Shown piece by piece: positions 1 to 6,547 of a stretch of 14,387 bases of DNA. The DNA lies in contig DATILI010000233.1 of assembly GCA_035476635.1 (NCBI GenBank), forward strand, positions 1 to 14,387. Direction: 5' to 3'. The notes beneath the pieces are model-generated. The model did not search any database, was not told the DNA's origin, and worked only from the letters and a program-made list of their open reading frames with translations. A program made the position numbers and the translations under genes. Origin of the DNA: DATILI01 sp035476635. Its GTDB lineage: Bacteria > Pseudomonadota > Gammaproteobacteria > Burkholderiales > Burkholderiaceae_C. Position 1 is the stretch's first letter, and each line of letters opens with the position of its first letter.

Positions 1-651
1 GGCTTGCATGCCAGCGGTGCGGCTTACCTGGCGCAAGCGCGCACGCTACTGATTGCCGATGCCCACTTCGGCAAGGCCGTGAGCTTTCGCAAGCTCGGCG
101 TGCCCGTGCCGAGCGGCACCACGACCGAAACACTCAAGCAGATTTCCGCCGTCGTGGCAGAGACGGGCGCCAAGCACATCGTCTTTCTCGGCGACTTCCT
201 GCATTCCGTGCATTCGCATGCGGCCGGTACCCTGGAGGCGCTCGCGCAGTGGCGGTCGGCGCATGCGGCGCTTGCACTCACCCTGGTGCGCGGCAACCAT
301 GACGACCGCGCCGGCGACCCGCCTGCGCACTTGCGCATCACCGTGGTCGACGAGCCGCTACCGTTCGGCCCCTTCGCGTTGTGCCATCACCCGCAGTCCA
401 GGCCGCAGGCTTATGTGCTGGCCGGCCACTGGCATCCCTGCGTGGGTTTGAGCGGCCGTGCCAACGAGCACCTGCGTTTGAAATGCTTTTGGTTGGGCAG
501 CGAGGCAAGCTATCCGGTGGGCATCCTGCCCGCATTTGGTAGTTTTACCGGGATGCATCCGATCCAAAATCGACCGGGTGACCGCGTGTTTGCAGTTGCC
601 GACACAAAGGTGCGCGAGGTCGCCTCCCTCGCAAGCACCGTGCGGTCTTAG
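1..651 (+). CDS. pdeM: Ligase-associated DNA damage response phosphoesterase PdeM (5' end missing)
   Basis: Calcineurin-like metallophosphoesterase of the PdeM type, whose genes usually sit beside an ATP-dependent DNA ligase, a ligase-associated exonuclease and an Lhr-like helicase. That neighbourhood would lie off the left edge. Metal-site motifs appear in the expected order: IADAHFGK, FLGDFLH, VRGNHDD, CHHP and GHWHP. The frame is open back to base 1. A TTG at base 4 could start it, but family members normally have some ten to twenty more residues before the IADxHxGK strand, so I treat the gene as truncated at the window edge. The stop TAG (649-651) overlaps the stop of the convergent methyltransferase gene. 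The family assignment is strong. The biochemical role, a nuclease or phosphoesterase in DNA end repair, is inferred from the family name and usual context. Confidence 0.9.
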   Translation, partial: GLHASGAAYLAQARTLLIADAHFGKAVSFRKLGVPVPSGTTTETLKQISAVVAETGAKHIVFLGDFLHSVHSHAAGTLEALAQWRSAHAALALTLVRGNHDDRAGDPPAHLRITVVDEPLPFGPFALCHHPQSRPQAYVLAGHWHPCVGLSGRANEHLRLKCFWLGSEASYPVGILPAFGSFTGMHPIQNRPGDRVFAVADTKVREVASLASTVRS

Positions 652-1712
652 CGCTTCTTCCCGATCATGATGAAGAGGCCCCCGTCCTTCCCGCCGCCAG
701 CCAGCATATTGAGCTGTGTCGCTACGCGCGAAACAACGGTACCTCTCGCCTTTGGCTCCAGGAGTCTTTCCGCTGAGGAGAAGTCGCTGCCGTCGAGATG
801 CGGAACTCCATTGACGAAATCAACGCCATAGCGGTCGAACCAGTGCAGGACTTCATCCATGGAATGCCGGGTTTCGTGAGGATGTTGATACTGGTCCATG
901 AACCAGGCGTTGACGCGGCTCGAATTCATGTGCGGTGCGCGCAGCCTTGGGTCGAGAAAATGCAAGGACTTGCCAAAGTGTTCAAACGCCCAGCGTTTCC
1001 ACAACGTAGGAAGCCTTGCGTAGTAGTTGTAAAGGCCGATCAGAATGGTCCCGCCGGGCTTGAGCTTGGTGAGGATGGATCGAAATGCGCCCTCGCAATC
1101 GGCTGTGTGATGCAGCACGCCGTTTGAAATAACGACGTCGAAAACCGCGTCCTTGAAAGGCGGGCGAAACAGGTTGGCCTGAACAAAGCAGACGTTTCTG
1201 ATGGCGTTGCGGTCGGCGAACTGCTTACCGAGCCGCAACGAGTTCAAGCAGAGGTCGCCAGCAAAAACCCTGCGCCGGTACGACATGCCGAGGAAATTGC
1301 TCAGTTGCCCGGTGCCGCATCCCGCCTCCCAGACGAGCGCGCCATCGGGAAGTTGCTGATCCAGCAGCTTGGCATAGATGCCGGCTTGGGCTTTGGTCTG
1401 CAAGCTCCATCGGGAATCGAGGTCATCGTAGTTCGGGAATGGCGTTTCTTCGTAGAAGCGCTTTACCGTCTCGCTCACCGCATTGACGGATGCGCCGGTC
1501 AACGGATCTACATCAACATATAGATTGGGAATGCCGTCAGTCACGGGCACACGGTGGTCCGCCTCGGTCGCGACGAGAACCCCGTCACGAACCGACAGCG
1601 CGCCGCCGTCCGCGGGGTTCAGTAGGATGTGCGAGAACTGGTCGAGCATCTCAGGCCTGGTTTGTTGGCCTGGGCGCGCCAAGGTTGGCGAGGCGGCTGT
1701 CACGGTTGTCAT
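648..1712 (-). CDS. Class I SAM-dependent methyltransferase with N-terminal Trm112-like segment
   Basis: 354-residue Rossmann-fold methyltransferase. Motif I is WEAGCGTGQ (about residues 128-136), the acidic end of strand 2 is D153, and motif IV/post-I is SNGVLHHT (about 196-203), followed by LKPGG (217-221). Residues about 22-70 (FSHILLNP, GIPNLY) look like a Trm112-type domain, as found fused to many methyltransferases of surface-polysaccharide and natural-product loci, but this one lacks the zinc-binding cysteines. A RFYEETPFPNYDDLDSRW block (about 85-102) precedes the catalytic core. The ATG at 1712 overlaps the TGA of the SGNH hydrolase gene (ATGA), so it is the last gene of the carbamoyltransferase operon. 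Its 3' end overlaps pdeM by three bases, leaving no room for a dedicated terminator. The substrate is unknown; a carbamoylated or acylated small molecule or sugar is inferred from its neighbours. Confidence 0.85.
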   Translation of the reverse strand: MTTVTAASPTLARPGQQTRPEMLDQFSHILLNPADGGALSVRDGVLVATEADHRVPVTDGIPNLYVDVDPLTGASVNAVSETVKRFYEETPFPNYDDLDSRWSLQTKAQAGIYAKLLDQQLPDGALVWEAGCGTGQLSNFLGMSYRRRVFAGDLCLNSLRLGKQFADRNAIRNVCFVQANLFRPPFKDAVFDVVISNGVLHHTADCEGAFRSILTKLKPGGTILIGLYNYYARLPTLWKRWAFEHFGKSLHFLDPRLRAPHMNSSRVNAWFMDQYQHPHETRHSMDEVLHWFDRYGVDFVNGVPHLDGSDFSSAERLLEPKARGTVVSRVATQLNMLAGGGKDGGLFIMIGKKR

Positions 1713-2947
1713 TGGGATGATGGCTTTTGCTTGTTGTCTTGCGGCTGGCCTACGCGCAGCTCCTGGATCGCGGCAGCTACGAATGCATACCCGCTCGGCC
1801 GCATGTGCTCGTCATAGTCCCAATACAAATGGGAGCCCGCCGATTCACGATCGCGGATAGGTGCGGTCAAATTCAGAAATGGAATGCCGAGCTCCCTTGC
1901 CTGCGACGCCACCAGCGTAGCACCCTGCTGATAGGGTTCGCCCATCAGCGAAGGCACGCCTGGCGGGCAATAGGCTTGCTTGAACGGCATGTAGTGGTCC
2001 GTCGTCTGGCTCGGTTGCGGGATGTAGACGACACTGAATTTGATATTGCGTGGGCCAAGGAATTTCTTCAGGAATTCGAGCCATGGCTTGATGTCCACCG
2101 GCTGGCGCAAGTAGTGTTCGTAGGCCTGGACCTCGCCTGTATTGAACGGATTGAAGCGGCCTTCCCGCATGGCCTTGGCTAGCGCGGGAGTTACGAATTT
2201 CGAATAGGCCTCGCCGTTGGAAGTCCAGGGGTTGGCCGGATTCGGCACGGACGGAAAGAAGGAGAAGGGCTCTTGATGCCACCGCCTGGGCACCGCCTGA
2301 TGGCGGACAACGCGTGCGATGGTGCTGGCGATTCGGGGCATCCAACGGGATCGCGCTGTCGCTTCGGTGTGTGTCTTGACCAAATCCGATGTGAAGGTCG
2401 GCGAGCCGAGCAAGTCGTTGGCATGAAGCACAAGAACGATTTCGTCTGGCTTGAGTATTTGCGCCGCGTCCTGGACGAGTGCGATGTAATGGTTCAAGCC
2501 CGCGCCTCCTACGCCCAGGTTCAAGACTTCGACATCTTCGTTCGCGCTGCGAGCCAGCCTTTCGAGCACACGAGGAATGGTTTCTTCTTCAGAGGCAAGA
2601 AAGCCTTCAACCATGCTGTCACCCAAGACCAGAACGCGCTTGGCAGCGCCTTTTGCGATTCGCCAGTCACGGTCCCGAAAACCATAGAGATTGAGCTTGT
2701 GGACGCTGGCTATGTTGTCCGGTGCCGATTCCACAATGAAGCTGGCGTGCGCAAGCGTCGCCTGCGCCAGCAGGGGCCCCGATACCATCTGCGGAGAATA
2801 GCGACCGCGGTCGAAGTTACGGATTTCGGGTAGGGGAAAGACAATGCGCGCCGCCATCTCTGCTATTGCCAATGCGAGCAATGCGAGCAACAGCCAGGCG
2901 GCAATCCGCACGTGGGTGCGCGTTGCTGGTGGGCCGATCTGAGTCAT
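1709..2947 (-). CDS. Membrane-anchored SGNH/GDSL-family hydrolase
   Basis: 412-residue SGNH hydrolase. A single hydrophobic helix at about residues 14-38 (AAWLLLALLALAIAE) should anchor it in the inner membrane with the catalytic domain in the periplasm. Block I is VLGDSMVEG (G109-D110-S111, nucleophile S111), followed by a glycine-rich NLGVGGAG (about 143-150), HAND with N177 (block III) and DEHMRPSGY with D379 and H381 (block V). All four SGNH elements are therefore present. The frame is open upstream into the carbamoyltransferase gene, but the ATG at 2947 lies 17 bases after that gene's stop and immediately precedes the membrane anchor, so I chose it. A TTG seven codons upstream is possible. 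Such enzymes add or remove O-acyl groups; the substrate here is unknown. Its partners are the upstream carbamoyltransferase and the downstream methyltransferase. Confidence 0.85.
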   Translation of the reverse strand: MTQIGPPATRTHVRIAAWLLLALLALAIAEMAARIVFPLPEIRNFDRGRYSPQMVSGPLLAQATLAHASFIVESAPDNIASVHKLNLYGFRDRDWRIAKGAAKRVLVLGDSMVEGFLASEEETIPRVLERLARSANEDVEVLNLGVGGAGLNHYIALVQDAAQILKPDEIVLVLHANDLLGSPTFTSDLVKTHTEATARSRWMPRIASTIARVVRHQAVPRRWHQEPFSFFPSVPNPANPWTSNGEAYSKFVTPALAKAMREGRFNPFNTGEVQAYEHYLRQPVDIKPWLEFLKKFLGPRNIKFSVVYIPQPSQTTDHYMPFKQAYCPPGVPSLMGEPYQQGATLVASQARELGIPFLNLTAPIRDRESAGSHLYWDYDEHMRPSGYAFVAAAIQELRVGQPQDNKQKPSSQ

Positions 2948-2964
2948 CGTTGTCGCGCCATGGA

Positions 2965-4806
2965 TCAATCCGCTGCGTGATCCGGCTTGTCGTGCCGCAG
3001 CAAGGCTGGCGGTTGCTGCTCCTTGGTGAGATAGCAGTTGCCGATGGCCAGGACATCCACATCGGTACCCATGAAGCACCGAAATGCATCTTCTGGCGTC
3101 AACACGGGCGGCTCGCCCCGCACGTTGAAACTCGTATTGACCAGGACCGGGCATCCCGTGACGCTTTTGAATTCGCTGATGAGGCGGTGAAAGCGCGGGT
3201 GGGTGCTGCGGCAAACCGTTTGCACCCTGGCCGATCCATCCACGTGCGTCACGGCCGGAATACTGGACCGCTGCGTGGCCAGGCGCTCGAAGCCGGTGGC
3301 GGACTGCCCTTGTGCCGTTTCCGTGAGGCGCTGAGACGCGGCAACCTGGGCGACCAGAAGCATGTAGGGGCTGTCCGCACGCAGGGCAAACCAGTCTTGC
3401 TGGTCCTCCTTCAACACCGCCGGCGCGAATGGCCGAAAGGATTCCCGGAATTTCACCTTCAGGTTGAGTTGCGACTGCATGGCAGGTGATCGTGGGTCGG
3501 CAATGATGGACCGGTTGCCAAGCGACCTGGGACCAAACTCCGCTCGTCCCTGAAACCAACCCAGGGCTTTGCCCGCTGCAACATCGTCGGCGCTTCGCGC
3601 GAAAAGACCGTTGTCATCGAGAACCTCGAACGTGGCGCCCGCTGCCCAAAGCCGTTCTTCTATCTCATGCTGCTGGAATTCAGGGCCCAGGAAGGCACCT
3701 TGCATCCCGTCCGCATCTTCACGCGGCGCTGCACGGGGCGCACCGAGTGTGAGATGGTGCGCAGCCAATGCGGCACCGAGCGCCCCTCCTGCATCGCCGG
3801 CCGCCGGTTGAATCCATATCCGCTCGAAATGCCCATCCTCCAGAATCCTGCCATTCGCCACGCAGTTCAGGGCAACGCCTCCGGCCAGGCAGAGGTCGCG
3901 CATTTTTGTCTCTGCTGCGATGCTCCTGGTCAACGCGAGAAGCACTTCTTCCGTGACGGCTTGTATGGATGCCGCCAGGTCCATGTGGCGCTGCTCCAGG
4001 GGCGCTTCGGGTTTGCGCGGCGGTCCACCAAACAGCGCATCGAATGCAGCACTGGTCATGGTCAGCCCGGTACAGTAGTCGAAGTACTTCATGTTCAGAC
4101 GGAAGGACCCGTCGGGCTTTACATCGATCAGGTGGTCGCGGATGAGCGTGGCATAGCGCGGCGTGCCATACGGAGCCAGACCCATCAACTTGTATTCGCC
4201 GCTGTTGACCTTGAAGCCGGTGTAGTAGGTGAACGCCGAGTAGAGCAAGCCCAGGGAGTGTGGAAAGTGCAGTTCCCGCTGGATTTCCAGAGCGTTGCCC
4301 CGGCCGATGGCGAGCGAGGTCGTGGTCCATTCCCCGGTGCCGTCCAGCGTCAAGACAGCCGCATCTTCGAAAGGCGAAGGATAGAAGGCGCTGGCCGCAT
4401 GGCTTAGATGATGCTCGCTGAAGAGGATGCGGTCTTCCCACTTGACGTCGGGAGCGATCTTGCGCAGCTCTGACGCGAGCAGGTCTTTGAGAAAAAGTTT
4501 GTCGCGTAGCCATCCAGGCATTGCCATGCTGAATGATCGGAATCCTCGCGGCGCAAATGCGAGGTAGGTTTCCAGGAGCCGTTCGAACTTGAGGAACGGT
4601 TTCTCGTAGAAGACCACGTGGTCGATGTCGGACGGGTGCACGCGGGCATTGGACAGGCACCAGCGGATGGCGTGTTCAGGGAAACGCGAGTCGTGTTTAC
4701 GGCGCGAGAAGCGCTCTTCCTGGACGGCGCCCGTGATCTTCCCATCACGCAGTAGCGCGGCGGCGCTGTCGTGGTACAGCGCGGAAATGCCGAGAATCAG
4801 TGGCAC
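2965..4806 (-). CDS. O-carbamoyltransferase, NodU/CmcH/TobZ (SxtI-like) family
   Basis: 613-residue two-domain carbamoyltransferase. The N-terminal Kae1-like domain starts ILGISALYHDSAAAL and carries the metal-site motif SEHHLSHAASAF (130-141), LTLDGTGEW (152-160), LAGGVALNCVANG (307-319) and PAAGDAGGA (334-342). The C-terminal YrdC-like domain carries GWFQGRAEFGPRSLGNRSI (416-434), FRPFAPAV (457-464) and LVNTSFNVRGEPP (555-567). Family members use carbamoyl phosphate and ATP to make carbamoyl-adenylate and transfer the carbamoyl group to a hydroxyl of a sugar, antibiotic or toxin precursor. The start is GTG at 4806, only three bases after the stop of the DUF5989 gene and with no obvious Shine-Dalgarno, which suggests translational coupling. 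The SxtJ-like and SxtK-like neighbours are typical for this subgroup. The acceptor cannot be read from sequence. All visible catalytic blocks are intact. Confidence 0.95.
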   Translation of the reverse strand: MPLILGISALYHDSAAALLRDGKITGAVQEERFSRRKHDSRFPEHAIRWCLSNARVHPSDIDHVVFYEKPFLKFERLLETYLAFAPRGFRSFSMAMPGWLRDKLFLKDLLASELRKIAPDVKWEDRILFSEHHLSHAASAFYPSPFEDAAVLTLDGTGEWTTTSLAIGRGNALEIQRELHFPHSLGLLYSAFTYYTGFKVNSGEYKLMGLAPYGTPRYATLIRDHLIDVKPDGSFRLNMKYFDYCTGLTMTSAAFDALFGGPPRKPEAPLEQRHMDLAASIQAVTEEVLLALTRSIAAETKMRDLCLAGGVALNCVANGRILEDGHFERIWIQPAAGDAGGALGAALAAHHLTLGAPRAAPREDADGMQGAFLGPEFQQHEIEERLWAAGATFEVLDDNGLFARSADDVAAGKALGWFQGRAEFGPRSLGNRSIIADPRSPAMQSQLNLKVKFRESFRPFAPAVLKEDQQDWFALRADSPYMLLVAQVAASQRLTETAQGQSATGFERLATQRSSIPAVTHVDGSARVQTVCRSTHPRFHRLISEFKSVTGCPVLVNTSFNVRGEPPVLTPEDAFRCFMGTDVDVLAIGNCYLTKEQQPPALLRHDKPDHAAD

Positions 4807-4809
4807 GGC

Positions 4810-4959
4810 TTAAAAAATCGTGTAGATGAAGGGAGCGATCACCGATCCCTGGGACAAGACAATCAGAGCGCCAAGCAACGCCATGACGAGCAATATGGGC
4901 AAAAGAACGTATTTGCGCCGGCTTCTAAGGTAAGCCCACAGTTCGCGTAGGAATGACAT
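4810..4959 (-). CDS. DUF5989/SxtK-like small membrane protein
   Basis: A 49-residue gene easily missed because of its length. The protein begins MSFLRELWAYLRSRRKYVLL, has one hydrophobic helix at about residues 18-37 (LLPILLVMALLGALIVLS) and ends SVIAPFIYTIF. The basic LRSRRK stretch before the helix predicts a cytoplasmic N-terminus. It sits seven bases after the SxtJ-like gene and three bases before the carbamoyltransferase, filling the gap exactly. Known of the family: DUF5989 proteins, including SxtK of the saxitoxin cluster, are found next to NodU-type carbamoyltransferases and have no established function. Inferred: it could anchor or scaffold the carbamoyltransferase at the membrane. 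Sequence form, position and context all agree, so it is very likely real. Confidence 0.82.
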   Translation of the reverse strand: MSFLRELWAYLRSRRKYVLLPILLVMALLGALIVLSQGSVIAPFIYTIF

Positions 4960-4966
4960 GGCGAGT

Positions 4967-5386
4967 TCAGAATTGGCGATGGAAATGGGACGGGTGCTGA
5001 TCTACCGGTGTGCGCGATATCCAGTAACTTGCGCTGCGTTTATCCGTTCGAAGCTTGAGGACGTCACGGCGTAGCAAGCGAAGAAACCTTCCGTAGGGAG
5101 TAAATACTCCAAAAAAAACAATAATAAGGGCCAGCGGGGCGGCGAACTTCGAGAGGAGCCCGCCGAATGCGATCCAGGTGCGCGTGAGTGCCGACAGCAG
5201 CACCGGTGCGAGGATTGCCAAAAGTAGAAAAACGGCCGATAGAACCAATGCCCACCAGTGCGGCAGGTTCTGTTTCCACAGGGGCCAGAACGCTACGGCC
5301 GCGAAAACAAAAGCCAGAAGCAAACCCATACTCCGGGGAGACGCTGGTTCGACTTCATGGAGATCGGAGGATGCGCTTTCGTCCAT
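4967..5386 (-). CDS. SxtJ-like membrane protein
   Basis: 139-residue integral membrane protein with three predicted helices at about residues 20-37 (MGLLLAFVFAAVAFWPLW), 45-67 and 80-98, and a basic cytoplasmic tail rich in R and K (RLLRRDVLKLRTDKR). The topology, size and position directly upstream of DUF5989 and a carbamoyltransferase match the SxtJ family, named from the saxitoxin cluster where its function is also unknown. The ATG at 5386 is preceded by GGAG at a short spacing of four bases. This is the first gene of the five-gene operon. A candidate promoter lies 31-59 bases upstream of the start. The family call rests more on context and topology than on catalytic motifs, since there are none. 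Confidence 0.75.
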   Translation of the reverse strand: MDESASSDLHEVEPASPRSMGLLLAFVFAAVAFWPLWKQNLPHWWALVLSAVFLLLAILAPVLLSALTRTWIAFGGLLSKFAAPLALIIVFFGVFTPYGRFLRLLRRDVLKLRTDKRSASYWISRTPVDQHPSHFHRQF

Positions 5387-5416
5387 AGGGCTCCATCGTT
5401 GATCGAAGAAACCCGA

Positions 5417-5445
5417 ATATTAGCCGAGGGGCTACCTAGTGTTTA
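5417..5445 (-). promoter_or_regulatory. Candidate sigma-70 promoter for the carbamoylation operon
   Basis: On the minus strand, TAAACA (5445-5440; 4 of 6 matches to TTGACA) and TAATAT (5422-5417; 4 of 6 matches to TATAAT) are separated by exactly 17 bases and sit 31 bases upstream of the SxtJ-like start codon. The -35 box overlaps the stop codon of the preceding Ldh-family gene. A 6-bp GAGGGG/CCCCTC inverted repeat surrounds the -35 region but has no T-run, so I do not call it a terminator. The call is from sequence match only. Confidence 0.4.
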
Positions 5446-6522
5446 CCCCTCTGACAGGTGGATGCCCATCCGCTCGCCAGCAGCAGCAATCTCGGCCCAA
5501 GTCTGGTCATCGATGGAAATCCCCTCGCGTGCGCGCTGCTCACGCGCCACACGCTCAGGTTCCCCTGCGATGCGCACCCCCTCTTCATGCCCCGGCGCGG
5601 CAGGGCTTTGGCGCAGCCAGTCCACAAAGGCCAGGGCCTCCTGCGCGAACGCGGCCTGCGTGCCGAGTTTTTCGGGGTCGATCAGGATCGTCAGCATGCC
5701 GTTGACCACGGCGCGCGCGGTGTCCGCCGGCCGGTGCCAGGTGCCGCCGCCCGTGAGCGCGCCGCCCAGCAGTTCGCAGGCCACGGCCATGCCGTAACCC
5801 TTGTGCTCGCCGAAAGCCACGAGTGCGCCGAACAGGCCGGTGCCGTTCGCACCCGTTTGCGGCACCACGACGACGCCGGGGTCCGTTGTCGGTCGGCCCT
5901 CGGCATCGATCAGGTAGCCCGGCTCCACGCGCCGGCCCTCGTTGTGGGCCACGCGCATCTTGCCCTGGGCCACGCGGCTGGTGGCGAAGTCCAGAATGAA
6001 AGGCTCACCCTGGCCCAGCGGTACGCCGATGCAGCAGGGGTTGGTGCCGTAGCGCCCGTCCGCGCCACCCCAGGGCGCCACCACGGGGCGCGACAGCACG
6101 TTGACGAAATGCAGCGAGACCAGGCCTTGCGCCACCGCCATTTCGGCGAAGTGGCCGATGCGCCCCAGGTGGTGCGTGTTGCCCAGCGCCACGATGCAGC
6201 TGCCATGGGTTTTGGCGCGTACCATGCCGAGTTGCATGGCCTGCGCGCCGACCACCTGGCCGTAGCCGCGTTGGCCGTCCAGCGTCAGCATTGCGCCGGC
6301 ATCGAGGACGACTTTCACGCCGGCGTTGGGCGTGAGGCCACCTTCGAGCACGGCGTCCACATAGCGCGGCAGCATGCCGACGCCGTGCGAGTCGTGGCCG
6401 CTCAGGTTGGCCAGCACCAGGTTGGCCGCGACCTGCTCTGCCTCCTGAGTCGAGCTGCCGGCCGCTGCCAGAACCGCCGCGACCTGGGACTGAAGCGCGG
6501 GCGAAAAAAGTGTAATTGCCAT
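5443..6522 (-). CDS. Ldh-family (malate/L-lactate dehydrogenase type) 2-hydroxyacid oxidoreductase
   Basis: 359-residue NAD(P)-dependent oxidoreductase of the COG2055 family, which is unrelated to classical LDH/MDH. Visible signatures are SGHDSHGVGMLPRY (41-54), NTHHLGRIGHFAE (115-127) with the presumed catalytic histidine, PWGGADGRYGTNP (150-162), LDFATSRVAQGK (about 178-189) and GEHKGYGMA near the cofactor site. The HHLGRIG variant recalls the hydroxycarboxylate dehydrogenase B (YbiC) subgroup rather than ureidoglycolate or sulfolactate dehydrogenases; that is from memory. It is the last gene of the leftward TRAP/dehydratase unit, 25 bases after the dehydratase stop, with no clear Shine-Dalgarno. 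It may interconvert a 2-keto acid and a 2-hydroxyacid such as the lactate or glycolate predicted to arise from the diketo-acid hydrolase. The substrate is not determinable here. Confidence 0.88.
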   Translation of the reverse strand: MAITLFSPALQSQVAAVLAAAGSSTQEAEQVAANLVLANLSGHDSHGVGMLPRYVDAVLEGGLTPNAGVKVVLDAGAMLTLDGQRGYGQVVGAQAMQLGMVRAKTHGSCIVALGNTHHLGRIGHFAEMAVAQGLVSLHFVNVLSRPVVAPWGGADGRYGTNPCCIGVPLGQGEPFILDFATSRVAQGKMRVAHNEGRRVEPGYLIDAEGRPTTDPGVVVVPQTGANGTGLFGALVAFGEHKGYGMAVACELLGGALTGGGTWHRPADTARAVVNGMLTILIDPEKLGTQAAFAQEALAFVDWLRQSPAAPGHEEGVRIAGEPERVAREQRAREGISIDDQTWAEIAAAGERMGIHLSEG

Positions 6523-6547
6523 ATCGAAGTGATCTGAAAAATTGAAG

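Noticed and set aside
2948..3559. Upstream extension of the SGNH hydrolase frame to 616 residues
   Set aside because: The extension is antisense-free but lies wholly inside the carbamoyltransferase gene in another frame, is not protein-like, and the membrane anchor follows directly after the ATG at 2947.
2965..4806. Reading the carbamoyltransferase as a nodulation (NodU) or saxitoxin (SxtI) gene proper
   Set aside because: No other nod or sxt biosynthetic genes are present. Only the carbamoyltransferase and its two companion membrane proteins are shared, which indicates a common module rather than that product.
5425..5452. Possible terminator after the Ldh-family gene
   Set aside because: Only a 6-bp GAGGGG/CCCCTC stem with a long loop and no T-run.
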